32,067 nucleotides of DNA, from contig DEQO01000088.1 of NCBI GenBank assembly GCA_002360495.1, positions 1 through 32,067 of the forward strand. The letters run 5' to 3'. Made by a program: the position numbers and the translations under genes. Below the pieces are notes generated by a model that ran no database searches, was not told the origin of the DNA, and saw only the letters and a list, made by a program, of their open reading frames with translations. Shown here in pieces: positions 9,500 to 21,294 of this stretch. Origin of the DNA: Flavobacteriales bacterium UBA3364. Lineage in GTDB: Bacteria; Bacteroidota; Bacteroidia; Flavobacteriales_F; PHOS-HE28. Each line of letters begins with the position of its first letter. Within the stretch, counting starts at the first letter, position 1.

Positions 9500-9795
9500 G
9501 CATACGTGTGTTCTTCTTTGCGCTGGTCTTCTTCCCGCTGGTGGCAATGGGGCAGAAGCCCGCATCCCCAGCCGATGGGAACCCCGTCCGCTCCACAGAG
9601 ATCAACGCCACCACCCGCGCAGTGCTACTGGCCAACCGGCCGGCGGAATTCACGGAAGCGGAATGGCTGAAGAAGATGGAGAAGTCCGTGAACCGGAGCT
9701 TGTATCCGTTGCGGATAAACCAGGCAATGCTGGATACCTTGGATGCGAAGGCGTTGGATCTGCGATTCCGGTATGAGATGATTCACCTGCACTAA
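9496..9795 (+). CDS. Small secreted protein of unknown function
   Basis: A 99-residue protein. Its ATG overlaps the previous stop (ATGA at 9496-9499), which supports this start over an upstream one and implies translational coupling. Residues 1-19 are a strong signal peptide (VFFFALVFFPLVAMGQ). The mature part is short, charged and helical in character (FTEAEWLKKMEKSVNRSLYP), with no cysteine and no recognised domain and no T9SS sorting tail. It could be an accessory factor for the preceding secreted protein, but nothing in the sequence proves that. The gene converges on carB, with 19 nt between stops, containing the 12-bp palindrome AACAGATCTGTT at 9804-9815. Confidence 0.65.
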   Translation: MSIRVFFFALVFFPLVAMGQKPASPADGNPVRSTEINATTRAVLLANRPAEFTEAEWLKKMEKSVNRSLYPLRINQAMLDTLDAKALDLRFRYEMIHLH

Positions 9796-9814
9796 TCGCG
9801 GTGAACAGATCTGT

Positions 9815-12625
<2,811 letters not shown>

Positions 12626-12645
12626 TCCGGAGGGTATCCGGGCCG

Positions 12646-12653
12646 CGAAGGTA
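12646..12653 (-). promoter_or_regulatory. Possible -7 promoter element of carB
   Basis: On the minus strand the sequence reads TACCTTCG, one base away from the Bacteroidota -7 consensus TAnnTTTG, 20 bp upstream of the carB start codon. No clear -33 TTG element was found, so the assignment is weak. Confidence 0.35.
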
Positions 12654-12774
12654 GCCGGGCGAGGTGCGGCCGGCACGGGAATGTGGAGAAGTGATGGGGA
12701 TCGTGAAGAAATGCACGCTCTATTTCCTCCGCAAAGTCGCAGCGGGCTCGGAGCAGGGGTATACAGGCCCGCCT

Positions 12775-12782
12775 CATCTTTG
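12775..12782 (+). promoter_or_regulatory. Possible -7 promoter element of the alpha/beta hydrolase gene
   Basis: CATCTTTG differs by one base from TAnnTTTG and lies 19 bp before the GTG start chosen at 12802. It is the main argument for that start over an upstream in-frame ATG at 12692, since a transcript beginning here could not include the ATG. Confidence 0.3.
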
Positions 12783-12801
12783 CGCACTTCGTGCTCTTGC
12801 G

Positions 12802-13623
12802 GTGAAAACGCCCATCCACTACTTCACGCACGGCGTTACCCTCGCCTACCGTACATACGGCCATGGCCCGGTGCCGTTGTTGGCCTTCCACGGTTTCGGA
12901 CGCAGCGGTACCGACTTCGCCATCCTCAAGGACGCGATCGGTGAACACTTCACGGTCCATGCTTTCGACCTTCACTTCCACGGAAAGAGCCCAGGTTATC
13001 CTGAACGTGCGGATCGCCCCTTCACCCCGAAAGAACTGGCCGTCTACTTCACGGCCTTCGCAGATCATCTTGGCAGCGGGAAGGTTGCGCTACTGGGCTA
13101 CAGCTTGGGCGGCAGGATCGCCTTGAGCCTCTTGGAAACGATGCCGCACCGGGTGGAACGCGTGTTCCTGGCCGCGCCGGATGGGCTCATCACCCATCCT
13201 TGGTACCGTGGACTCGCCGCATCGTCCGTAGGCCGTACGCTTTACCGCAGATTCGTGGAACGCCCCGGTATCGTGCATGCGATCATGAACGGCTTGCGCT
13301 CTGTTCGATTGATGAACGAGCGAATGCACCGGTTCCTCATCGGGCAGACTGATAGCAAGCCCAAGCGCATGCTCGTGCGCGATGTCTGGTTGTGCTTTCG
13401 GCTGATCGAACCGGATCTGACGCAGGTAGCGGCCCAAGTCCGGGAGAATGCGGTACCGGTGCACCTGTTCTTCGGTACCCACGACCGGGTGATCAAGCCA
13501 GCCTTCGGGGAGCACCTCCGGAAACACGCCCCGGAATTGATCACGCAAACCGACCTGCCCTTCGGTCATGTGCTCCTTACCCCGGAGCTGGGAGCAGCGA
13601 TCAGCTCACATCTTACCTCCTAG
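12802..13623 (+). CDS. Alpha/beta hydrolase
   Basis: A 273-residue alpha/beta-hydrolase-fold enzyme. The oxyanion-hole HGFGRSG motif lies near residue 32. The nucleophile elbow is GYSLGG (G-x-S-x-G). The probable acid is in FFGTHDRVIKP and the catalytic histidine in LPFGHVLLTPE, so the Ser-Asp-His triad is complete. A helical lid region between the elbow and the acid is basic (RMHRFLIGQTDSKPKRML). The substrate cannot be told from the sequence; esterase, lipase-like or C-C hydrolase activities are all seen in this family. The GTG start at 12802 begins VKTPIHYF and removes an unlikely leader; an ATG at 12692 in the same frame would add 37 residues. It is divergent from carB and appears monocistronic. 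Confidence 0.85.
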   Translation: MKTPIHYFTHGVTLAYRTYGHGPVPLLAFHGFGRSGTDFAILKDAIGEHFTVHAFDLHFHGKSPGYPERADRPFTPKELAVYFTAFADHLGSGKVALLGYSLGGRIALSLLETMPHRVERVFLAAPDGLITHPWYRGLAASSVGRTLYRRFVERPGIVHAIMNGLRSVRLMNERMHRFLIGQTDSKPKRMLVRDVWLCFRLIEPDLTQVAAQVRENAVPVHLFFGTHDRVIKPAFGEHLRKHAPELITQTDLPFGHVLLTPELGAAISSHLTS

Positions 13624-13628
13624 GCGTC

Positions 13629-13726
13629 ACGCCGGAAGAACGCGAAGCGGACCATCCGGCGTCCCACCAATGACCAAAAGGGCACTTGTCAGATGCTGGA
13701 ATGCCACGGCAGCAGCATTCCGGCAT
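13629..13726. repeat. Two intergenic inverted repeats between hydrolase and rpmH
   Basis: ACGCCGGA (13629-13636) pairs perfectly with TCCGGCGT (13655-13662). A second, stronger hairpin pairs ATGCTGGAATGC (13693-13704) with GCATTCCGGCAT (13715-13726), 11 of 12 complementary with one wobble, loop of 10 nt. Neither is followed by a T-run on the plus strand, so they are not textbook intrinsic terminators, though they sit where the hydrolase transcript should end and face the convergent rpmH. Confidence 0.45.
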
Positions 13727-13741
13727 GAGGTAAGGAGAACG

Positions 13742-13767
13742 AAAAAGGGCTGCCTGATAGGCAGCCC
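13742..13767 (-). terminator. Rho-independent terminator of rpmH
   Basis: GGGCTGCC (13747-13754), a 5-nt loop and GGCAGCCC (13760-13767) form a perfect 8-bp stem. Read on the minus strand it is followed directly by TTTTT, and it begins 22 nt after the rpmH stop. Confidence 0.85.
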
Positions 13768-13788
13768 TCTTCTGAGTTCACTGTCTTC

Positions 13789-13944
13789 TTACTTGTGCGA
13801 AGCCTCGTCGCTCGTAGTGAGCTTGTGACGGCCCGTAGCGCGGCGGCTGGCCAATACAGCACGACCGGCCACGGAACTCATCCGCTTGCGGAAACCGTGC
13901 TTGTTGGTGCGCTTGCGCTTGCTGGGCTGGAAGGTGCGTTTCAT
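13789..13944 (-). CDS. rpmH: 50S ribosomal protein L34
   Basis: A 51-residue basic protein, short enough to be missed by length-filtered gene calls. It starts MKRTFQPSKRKRTNKHGFRK, the diagnostic L34 N-terminus, and continues with RMSSVAGRAVLASRRATGRH, the conserved second half, ending in a short tail (TTSDEASHK) longer than the 46-residue E. coli protein, as is usual in Bacteroidota. L34 is a late-assembling component of the large ribosomal subunit, bound near the exit tunnel side of 23S rRNA. The gene has its own promoter (TACATTTG) and its own terminator, so it forms a single-gene unit. The usual bacterial neighbours rnpA and dnaA are not here. Confidence 0.97.
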   Translation of the reverse strand: MKRTFQPSKRKRTNKHGFRKRMSSVAGRAVLASRRATGRHKLTTSDEASHK

Positions 13945-13992
13945 GGCCGTGAGGTCTTGCGTGTCCGCCGCTCAACTGTGGCGGACGGGCGG

Positions 13993-14022
13993 CAAATGTA
14001 TGGCTTTTCCGGTTCCGACCAA
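13993..14022 (-). promoter_or_regulatory. rpmH promoter (TTG-N19-TACATTTG)
   Basis: On the minus strand TACATTTG (14000-13993) is an exact TAnnTTTG -7 element. A TTGG motif at 14022-14019 lies 19 bp upstream and fits the -33 TTG element of Bacteroidota sigma-A promoters. The rpmH start follows 48 bp downstream. Confidence 0.75.
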
Positions 14023-14041
14023 AAGGGAATATCCCGCCTCC

Positions 14042-14782
14042 TTACCGGGGCGCAAACCTCAGACGGTCAAGGCCGTACGCGTTCACCGCACCGCCTTCGT
14101 GCTCCACGATCAGGCGGCCATGGTCATCCACGTCCATGGGGCGGGCCACGATGCACTGGCCATCCAGCAACAGGTCGGTCCAGCGGCCTCGGGCCCAAAG
14201 ATGCTCGGTATACTCTGCCGCAAGCCCGTCGTCCCCGTTCTCGAAGGCCTTCCAGCGCCTATCCAGGGCCTTGCACAGGTGGTCCAGAAGAACCTTCACG
14301 TCCACGACCCGACCGGTTTCGAGCAATAGGCTCGTGGCGGTCATTTCCTCCGGGAACCCGCTGCTATTGGCATTGATGCCGACCCCCACCACACTGCTCT
14401 GCACCAATTCGCCCACCACCTCGTTCTTGATCAGGATACCCGCGATCTTTTTCCGCTCCACGAGCACATCATTGGGCCATTTGATCCGCACCTCGGCCGG
14501 CACCAACATGCGCGTAACCTCGGCGACGGCAAGTGCGGCCATCTTGCCCAGGACGAATTGATCCTCGGCACGCAAAGCAGGCGGTTTCAACACCACGCTG
14601 GCGGTGAGGTCCAGTCCAGGCTGCGCGGTCCAGGTCCTGCCGCGCTGGCCACGACCGGCTGTCTGCTCGCGGGCCAGAATGACAGCCCCGTGCTGCACCT
14701 TCGACAGGCTTAGCAATTCGGCAGCCGTTTTGTTGGTGCTTTCGAGCGTATCGAACGCGATGATCGGAGTGCCTATTCCCAT
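14042..14782 (-). CDS. birA: Biotin--[acetyl-CoA-carboxylase] ligase
   Basis: A 246-residue biotin protein ligase, which adenylates biotin and transfers it to the lysine of the biotin carboxyl carrier protein, required for fatty-acid synthesis. The start at 14782 gives MGIGTPIIAFDTLESTNKTA, where DTLESTN is the family's opening motif. The glycine-rich biotinyl-AMP loop is AGRGQRGRTW (~residues 42-51). KWPNDV and KIAGILI supply the catalytic lysine region, and VVGVGINAN closes the core. There is no N-terminal helix-turn-helix, so this is the monofunctional type without the repressor role of E. coli BirA. A C-terminal SH3-like tail is present. The gene is divergent from rsfS, a pairing frequent in Bacteroidota. 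Confidence 0.95.
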   Translation of the reverse strand: MGIGTPIIAFDTLESTNKTAAELLSLSKVQHGAVILAREQTAGRGQRGRTWTAQPGLDLTASVVLKPPALRAEDQFVLGKMAALAVAEVTRMLVPAEVRIKWPNDVLVERKKIAGILIKNEVVGELVQSSVVGVGINANSSGFPEEMTATSLLLETGRVVDVKVLLDHLCKALDRRWKAFENGDDGLAAEYTEHLWARGRWTDLLLDGQCIVARPMDVDDHGRLIVEHEGGAVNAYGLDRLRFAPR

Positions 14783-14827
14783 GGTCGACCGCCCTTGCCC
14801 TTGCCCGCAGCGCCGTTGGTAACTTCG

Positions 14828-14835
14828 TACCTTTG
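14828..14835 (+). promoter_or_regulatory. rsfS operon promoter -7 element
   Basis: TACCTTTG is an exact TAnnTTTG match, 19 bp before the rsfS ATG, so the leader would be only about a dozen bases. TTG triplets further upstream (around 14800) could serve as the -33 element, but spacing is longer than usual. Confidence 0.6.
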
Positions 14836-14854
14836 AACGGACCAAGATAACCGG

Positions 14855-15226
14855 ATGAAGAACGCACAGGGCGCCTCGGCCCGATTGGTGGATGCCATCG
14901 TGAAGGGCATCCAGGAAGTCAAAGGAAAGGACATCGTACACCTCGACCTTCGGGATGTACCCAATACGGTGAGCGACCACTTCATCATCTGCCATGGCGA
15001 CTCGAACACGCAGGTGCAATCCATCCTCCGATCGGTGGAGAAATTCGCACACGAGAAAGCAGGGGAGAAACCATGGCATTCGGAAGGACTGAACAATGCC
15101 GAGTGGGTGTTGTTGGATTTTGTGGACGTGGTGGTACACATCTTCCTCCGGGACAAGCGTTCGTACTACGCCTTGGAGGACCTGTGGGCCGATGGTGCCA
15201 GCAGGAGGTACGAGAACGTGGCGTGA
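14855..15226 (+). CDS. rsfS: Ribosome silencing factor RsfS (YbeB/Iojap)
   Basis: A 123-residue protein of the RsfS/Iojap family. It binds ribosomal protein L14 on the large subunit and blocks subunit joining when nutrients are scarce. Family signatures include KGKDIVHLDLRDV (~23-35), SDHFIICHGDSNTQV (~40-54), the GEKPWHSEG segment (~75) and WVLLDFVDVVVHIF (~84-97), followed by RSYYALEDLW. Length is normal. It heads the plus-strand operon, 21 nt ahead of ftsH, and has a TAnnTTTG promoter. This order (rsfS-ftsH) is common in Bacteroidota. Confidence 0.95.
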   Translation: MKNAQGASARLVDAIVKGIQEVKGKDIVHLDLRDVPNTVSDHFIICHGDSNTQVQSILRSVEKFAHEKAGEKPWHSEGLNNAEWVLLDFVDVVVHIFLRDKRSYYALEDLWADGASRRYENVA

Positions 15227-15247
15227 TCGCCGCAACAGCTGAACAAC

Positions 15248-17260
<2,013 letters not shown>

Positions 17261-17271
17261 CCCTGTCGCCC

Positions 17272-17478
17272 ATGGCGAACTGGACCCTGATCCACAGCGC
17301 GAGAGATCGACAGGAGGCCGAAATGTTGCGGGGTAGATTGGAGGCCAATGATATTCCGGTGGTCCTCATGGACCAGCAGTCATCCGTGTACCCCATGATG
17401 GGGTCCATCGATATCCATGTGGACCGTGACCATGTGCTGCGAGCGCTTCATTTGTTGAACAACGAAGCACAAGCATGA
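17272..17478 (+). CDS. DUF2007-like small protein
   Basis: A 68-residue protein with the pattern of DUF2007 (putative signal-transducing) proteins: WTLIHSARDRQEAEMLRGRL, an I-PVVLMDQ strand, and a final IDIHVDRDHVLRALHLL segment. The ferredoxin-like fold of this family places it near small regulatory domains, but the function is not established. It lies 11 nt after ftsH and its stop overlaps the cdsA start (ATGA at 17475-17478), so it is part of the same operon. DUF2007 genes at this position are seen in other Bacteroidota from memory. Confidence 0.8.
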   Translation: MANWTLIHSARDRQEAEMLRGRLEANDIPVVLMDQQSSVYPMMGSIDIHVDRDHVLRALHLLNNEAQA

Positions 17479-18278
17479 GGGAACTCGGTATACGGGCCAT
17501 CACCGGTGCGATCTATGTGGCCCTTACCCTGGGTGCCGCCTGGTCCGGACCGTTCACCACGCTCCTCCTCTTCCTGCCGGTTTGCGTGATCGCGATGCGC
17601 GAAATGCACCTGCTCTATTGGGGCGAGGATGCCGGGCCTCCCGTGCAATGGAGCATGTTGCTTGGTGCGACCATCCATGTATCCCTGGCCATGGGCCTGT
17701 TCGAGCCCTCTTGGAACATGGGCTACACGGTGGCCATAGGGTTCCTGCTATTGCTCATTTCCACGACCTTGATGCTCTTGCGGGGCGACCCTGATCCCAC
17801 TACTTCCTTCGGTGGTTTGCTCACCCTTATACTGCTCGTCGCGACACCATTCGGCCTGCTCGTCCACTTCTTCCGATTCGGGACCTGGTCCTTCATCGGT
17901 TTCATGCTCCTGCTCTGGACCAATGATACGGGCGCATACCTCACAGGACGCTTGATCGGACGCACCAAACTACTGCCCTCCGTTTCACCGAAGAAGACGG
18001 TCGAAGGGCTGATCGGCGGTATCGCGCTCACGCTGGTGGTGGCGTGGCTGCTCGCGCAATACCAGACCTTCCTCACCACGGGGGAATGGCTCACGGCCGG
18101 CGCCATCATCGCACTTACCTCGACCTTGGGCGACCTCCTGGAGTCGGCGTTCAAGCGCGCACGCGGTGTGAAGGATTCCGGGACCATCCTGCCCGGACAT
18201 GGCGGTATCCTGGACCGGTTCGACGGGTTCTTCCTGGCCGTACCGAGCCTGCTGCTGTACTTGCACCTGGTGCATTGA
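17475..18278 (+). CDS. cdsA: Phosphatidate cytidylyltransferase (CDP-diacylglycerol synthase)
   Basis: A 267-residue integral membrane enzyme that makes CDP-diacylglycerol from phosphatidate and CTP, the branch point of phospholipid synthesis. It has about seven to eight hydrophobic segments. The family signature is at the C-terminal side: SVSPKKTVEGLIGG followed by LGDLLESAFKRARGVKD and PGHGGILDRFDG, which carry the metal- and CTP-binding acidic residues. Length matches the bacterial family. Its start overlaps the stop of the DUF2007 gene, and psd follows with its own promoter, keeping two consecutive phospholipid steps together. Confidence 0.95.
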   Translation: MRELGIRAITGAIYVALTLGAAWSGPFTTLLLFLPVCVIAMREMHLLYWGEDAGPPVQWSMLLGATIHVSLAMGLFEPSWNMGYTVAIGFLLLLISTTLMLLRGDPDPTTSFGGLLTLILLVATPFGLLVHFFRFGTWSFIGFMLLLWTNDTGAYLTGRLIGRTKLLPSVSPKKTVEGLIGGIALTLVVAWLLAQYQTFLTTGEWLTAGAIIALTSTLGDLLESAFKRARGVKDSGTILPGHGGILDRFDGFFLAVPSLLLYLHLVH

Positions 18279-18302
18279 GCACATCCGCTCCGGCTATATT
18301 TG
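18275..18302 (+). promoter_or_regulatory. psd promoter (TTG-N17-TATATTTG)
   Basis: TATATTTG at 18295-18302 is an exact TAnnTTTG -7 element. A TTG at 18275-18277, inside the cdsA stop region, lies 17 bp upstream as the -33 element. The psd ATG is 21 bp downstream. Confidence 0.7.
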
Positions 18303-18322
18303 GCCGGCCATCCCTGTACACC

Positions 18323-18985
18323 ATGCGTTTGCATCGCGAAGGAACACCCACCCTACTGCTCGTTGCTGCGGTGGTCTGCTTCGGTCTCTTCGCATTGCTG
18401 AAGTGGCCTGTGCTGCCCGACATACTGGCCGTGCTGATCGGCGCGGCGCTGATCGTCGTGTTCGGCATCGTGGTCTGGTTCTTCCGGGTCCCTTCGCGCC
18501 GGACAGCACCGGATGACACCGCGATCTTCTCCCCCTGCGATGGCAAAGTGGTGGTGATCGAAGAGGTCTACGAGCCCGAGTACTTCAAGGACAAGCGACG
18601 TCAGGTCTCCATTTTCATGAGCCCGTTGAACGTCCACATCAACTACCACCCGATAGGCGGCACCACCTCCTACTACAAATACCATCCGGGCAAGTACCTG
18701 GTTGCGTGGCATCCGAAGAGCAGCACGGAGAACGAGCGTAGTACCGTCGTGGTGCGGCACCCTAAGCACGGGGAGGTGTTGTTCCGCCAGATCGCCGGCG
18801 CTTTGGCGCGCCGCATTTGTACCTATGCGAAGGCCGGAGCCCCTGCGGTCCAAGGGGCCGAATTCGGCTTCATCAAATTCGGCTCCCGGGTCGACCTGTT
18901 CCTTCCCCTGGACGCCTCCATCCATGTCAGCATCGGGGAGGTCGTTACCGGCTCCACGTCGGTGATCGCCCGATACAAACAGTAG
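18323..18985 (+). CDS. psd: Phosphatidylserine decarboxylase family protein
   Basis: A 220-residue proenzyme that decarboxylates phosphatidylserine to phosphatidylethanolamine. The ATG at 18323 is chosen by its position after the promoter; an open frame extends further upstream inside cdsA. Two hydrophobic segments lie at the N-terminus (~12-52). SPCDGKVV (~72) and the NVHINYHPIGG motif (~98-108) are typical. The self-cleavage site that creates the pyruvoyl group is G187-S188 in KFGSRVDLFLP, the GS-R type of short PSDs rather than the LGST of the enterobacterial enzyme. The mature alpha chain would be ~33 residues. Together with cdsA it covers the route to the main phospholipid. Confidence 0.93.
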   Translation: MRLHREGTPTLLLVAAVVCFGLFALLKWPVLPDILAVLIGAALIVVFGIVVWFFRVPSRRTAPDDTAIFSPCDGKVVVIEEVYEPEYFKDKRRQVSIFMSPLNVHINYHPIGGTTSYYKYHPGKYLVAWHPKSSTENERSTVVVRHPKHGEVLFRQIAGALARRICTYAKAGAPAVQGAEFGFIKFGSRVDLFLPLDASIHVSIGEVVTGSTSVIARYKQ

Positions 18986-18987
18986 CC

Positions 18988-19491
18988 ATGACGAACACCA
19001 TCAAGACCCTATTGATCGCGCTCATCGGGATCCTCGCGATCGCGCTCATCGTCGGACAGATGAGGAGTTCTCCGGCTTCGGGGGTCGGGACCGTGCAACC
19101 ACCCCCCGTGGTGGAAGGTCCTTTCACGGGCATGCCCTTACGGTTCGATGGATACTATCGCAACAAGATCGGCGAACTCCTCTACTTGATCAGGTTCTTC
19201 CCCGAAGGACGTGTGGTAACGGTGAACGGTTCCATGGCCGTTGAAAAGGACCTGCCCAAATATCTGGTGCGGGAAACGCAGGGCAATCCCGGTCTTGGGC
19301 TGCACAACGTGCGTGTCAATGTGGTAGGGGACAGCATCGTCTTCATCACACATCCGGAGAAAGGGGAGATCGAATACCGTGGCGCGGTGGTGAGCGGTTC
19401 CATGGTCCGCTTGATGCGCCATAGTCATATCACCGGGACCAAGCAGTTGATGGAGTACATCTTCTACCCCGATAGCATCCCCTCACAATAG
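18988..19491 (+). CDS. Small membrane-anchored protein of unknown function
   Basis: A 167-residue protein starting at the ATG 2 nt after the psd stop. Residues 5-24 (IKTLLIALIGILAIALIVGQ) form a single membrane anchor or uncleaved signal. A short proline-rich linker (VQPPPVVEG) is followed by a ~110-residue soluble domain with beta-strand character (RFDGYYRNKIGELLYLIRFF, then IVFITHPEKGEIEYRGAVV). No known domain was recognised. Position suggests an envelope-related role next to phospholipid genes. Its 3' end overlaps the convergent HAD phosphatase gene by 9 bases. Confidence 0.7.
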   Translation: MTNTIKTLLIALIGILAIALIVGQMRSSPASGVGTVQPPPVVEGPFTGMPLRFDGYYRNKIGELLYLIRFFPEGRVVTVNGSMAVEKDLPKYLVRETQGNPGLGLHNVRVNVVGDSIVFITHPEKGEIEYRGAVVSGSMVRLMRHSHITGTKQLMEYIFYPDSIPSQ

Positions 19492-20178
19492 GACGGCACG
19501 GAGGTCGTCCAAGTGCTTCAGCACATAGGTGGCCTGTGGATCAATGGGTGCATTCGGTGCGAAGTGGGCATGGTCCAAGCCGGCGTTGCGCGCACCTTCC
19601 ATGTCGGCCCGGACGTTGTCGCCGATCATCAGGCTGTCGTCCGTATTGGCCTTCGTCCGCTTCAGTGCTGCGGCGAAGATGCGTGGGTCCGGTTTCCGGG
19701 CACCGGCCATTTCGCTCGTAAGGACCACATCGAAGTAACCGGCTATCGCACTGCTCTTGAGCTTCACATGCTGCACCTCATCGAAGCCATTGGTGATGAT
19801 ATGCATACGGTACCGGCCGTGCAGGTCCTGGAGCAATTGCAGGGCACCTGGCATGAGGGTGCCTTTCAATGGGCACGATGCGAGGTAATCCCTGCCCATC
19901 CGCTCGGCCATCGGTCCATCCTTGATCCCGAAGCGCAACAGCGTATTGCGGAAACGTAGAACGCGAAGCACTTCCTTGTTCAGGTGCCCGTTCTCGTAGC
20001 GGTCCCACAGGACCTGATTGATCTCCTCATAGGTATCGATGAACTCTTCAGGATCGGCCACTCCGCGTTCCGCCAGCCGCTCGGCCAGAAAGATCTCCCG
20101 CAAGGTCGTACGTGAATTGGCTTCGAAATCCCACAAGGTGTGGTCCAGATCGAAGAACAGATGGCCGTAGCGCTTCAT
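19483..20178 (-). CDS. HAD-superfamily hydrolase (YjjG/noncanonical nucleotidase-like)
   Basis: A 231-residue HAD phosphatase. Motif I is FFDLDHTLWD (~8-17) with the catalytic aspartate pair, motif II is ITNG, motif III the lysine of RKPDPRIF and motif IV GDNVRADMEGA with the metal-binding aspartate. A helical cap sits between motifs I and II. The whole resembles YjjG-type 5'-nucleotidases that clear non-canonical pyrimidine nucleotides, which would fit its location downstream of upp, but the substrate is inferred only from overall pattern. The start is ATG 20178, overlapping the upstream membrane gene (ATGA), and it is the last gene of the long minus-strand run. Confidence 0.85.
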   Translation of the reverse strand: MKRYGHLFFDLDHTLWDFEANSRTTLREIFLAERLAERGVADPEEFIDTYEEINQVLWDRYENGHLNKEVLRVLRFRNTLLRFGIKDGPMAERMGRDYLASCPLKGTLMPGALQLLQDLHGRYRMHIITNGFDEVQHVKLKSSAIAGYFDVVLTSEMAGARKPDPRIFAAALKRTKANTDDSLMIGDNVRADMEGARNAGLDHAHFAPNAPIDPQATYVLKHLDDLRAVLL

Positions 20179-20633
20179 CGGATGAAGCTCCATGCGACGC
20201 TCAGCACGACGGACCAGACCAGTACCGACGAGATCAGTGTCGGAAGTGTGCGGCGGTCGTGCCTGAAATACTTCGCCGCGAGGACGGAGGTGATCGGTAT
20301 CGACAGGATAGGCAAGGCCAGGCCGGCAAGACCCCGCATTCCATAGCGTTGCTTCACCCGAACGATGGTGCGGTTGGTTCGCGTGAAGATCGGCTTGGGT
20401 GGAAGTCCTCGGGAAAGACGGTCGAGTACGCGCCTCACATGGCGCAGCCGGAACCACTCCAACACATGGCTTCCTGCTAGGTAGAACAGCACGGTGCCCA
20501 GGCAACCGCCGATGGCCGTGTACACCAACGTCTCCCAGAAGGTGTTGCCGATGCCGTAGGACACCAGCCCGGTGAACATGAACTTCACCATCGCCGTGGC
20601 GATCACCGTCAAGATCTCCAGGACCTGTTGCAT
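20175..20633 (-). CDS. Small integral membrane protein of unknown function
   Basis: A 152-residue protein with three to four hydrophobic segments: residues ~4-25, ~38-56 (LVYTAIGGCLGTVLFYLAG), ~100-118 and ~128-148. A basic loop (WFRLRHVRRVLDRLSRG and TRTNRTIVRVKQRYG) lies between segments two and three, probably cytoplasmic. The GLAGLALPILSIPITSVLAA segment resembles the glycine/proline-rich helices of small DedA-like or SMR-like families, but no family is claimed. It follows upp by 3 nt and its stop overlaps the HAD gene start, so it is co-translated with both. Confidence 0.7.
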   Translation of the reverse strand: MQQVLEILTVIATAMVKFMFTGLVSYGIGNTFWETLVYTAIGGCLGTVLFYLAGSHVLEWFRLRHVRRVLDRLSRGLPPKPIFTRTNRTIVRVKQRYGMRGLAGLALPILSIPITSVLAAKYFRHDRRTLPTLISSVLVWSVVLSVAWSFIR

Positions 20634-20636
20634 GGC

Positions 20637-21287
20637 CTACATCTTGGCCCCGTAAGCCAGGTCGCCCGCATCACCCAGCCCCGGTACGATGTAGGCCTGG
20701 GCCGTCATCTCCTCATCAATGGCGCCGATCCAGAACCGCGTTCCCGGAGGCAGGTGCAGTTTCGCATACTCCAAGCCTTCCGCACTGGCGATAGCTGATA
20801 CCACGTGCAGGGCCTTGGGCTTGCCCAACCGTAGCAGGGCCTTGTACACAAGGACCATGCTCCGCCCGGTGGCCAGCATCGGATCACAGAGTACCACGAT
20901 CCGGTCCTCCAAGGTGGGGCTGGACAGGTATTCCACTTCGATGTCGAACGCATCCTCCCCTTTGCGATGCTTGCGGTAGGCGCTCACGAAGGCGTTGTCG
21001 GCACGGTCGAAGTAGTTGAGCAAACCTTGGTGCAACGGCAATCCGGCCCTGAGGATCGTAGCGAGCACGGGTTGTTCGGCAAGCGCTTCGGTGCGCGCAA
21101 CTCCGAGCGGTGTCGTCACTTCATGCGGCACATACTCCAATGTGCGGCTCAGTTCCAAAGCGGCAACTTCGCCGACGCGCTCCAGGTTCCGTCGGAAACG
21201 CATGGCATCCTTCTGCACGTCGACATCACGCAACTCGGCGATGAAGTGGTTCACCACGCTCCGTTGTTTCACCAGTTCCATCACCAT
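20637..21287 (-). CDS. upp: Uracil phosphoribosyltransferase
   Basis: A 216-residue enzyme of pyrimidine salvage, forming UMP from uracil and PRPP. The PRPP-binding motif is VLCDPMLATGRSM (with acidic D in CDPMLATG), and the uracil-recognition tail reads AYIVPGLGDAGDLAYG, typical of UPRTases. The substrate loop LRAGLPLHQG is also present. Two ATG starts (21287 and 21281) are possible, giving 216 or 214 residues; an upstream in-frame extension to 21380 overlaps the FemAB-like gene and is not favoured. It follows that gene by 7 nt, so a housekeeping salvage enzyme is embedded in the glycan-modification operon. Confidence 0.94.
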   Translation of the reverse strand: MVMELVKQRSVVNHFIAELRDVDVQKDAMRFRRNLERVGEVAALELSRTLEYVPHEVTTPLGVARTEALAEQPVLATILRAGLPLHQGLLNYFDRADNAFVSAYRKHRKGEDAFDIEVEYLSSPTLEDRIVVLCDPMLATGRSMVLVYKALLRLGKPKALHVVSAIASAEGLEYAKLHLPPGTRFWIGAIDEEMTAQAYIVPGLGDAGDLAYGAKM

Positions 21288-21294
21288 GGTCTCC

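Noticed and set aside
20179..20505. N-terminal extension of the HAD phosphatase frame
   Set aside because: The extension overlaps the membrane-protein gene almost completely and has no homology-like pattern; the ATG at 20178 directly precedes HAD motif I.
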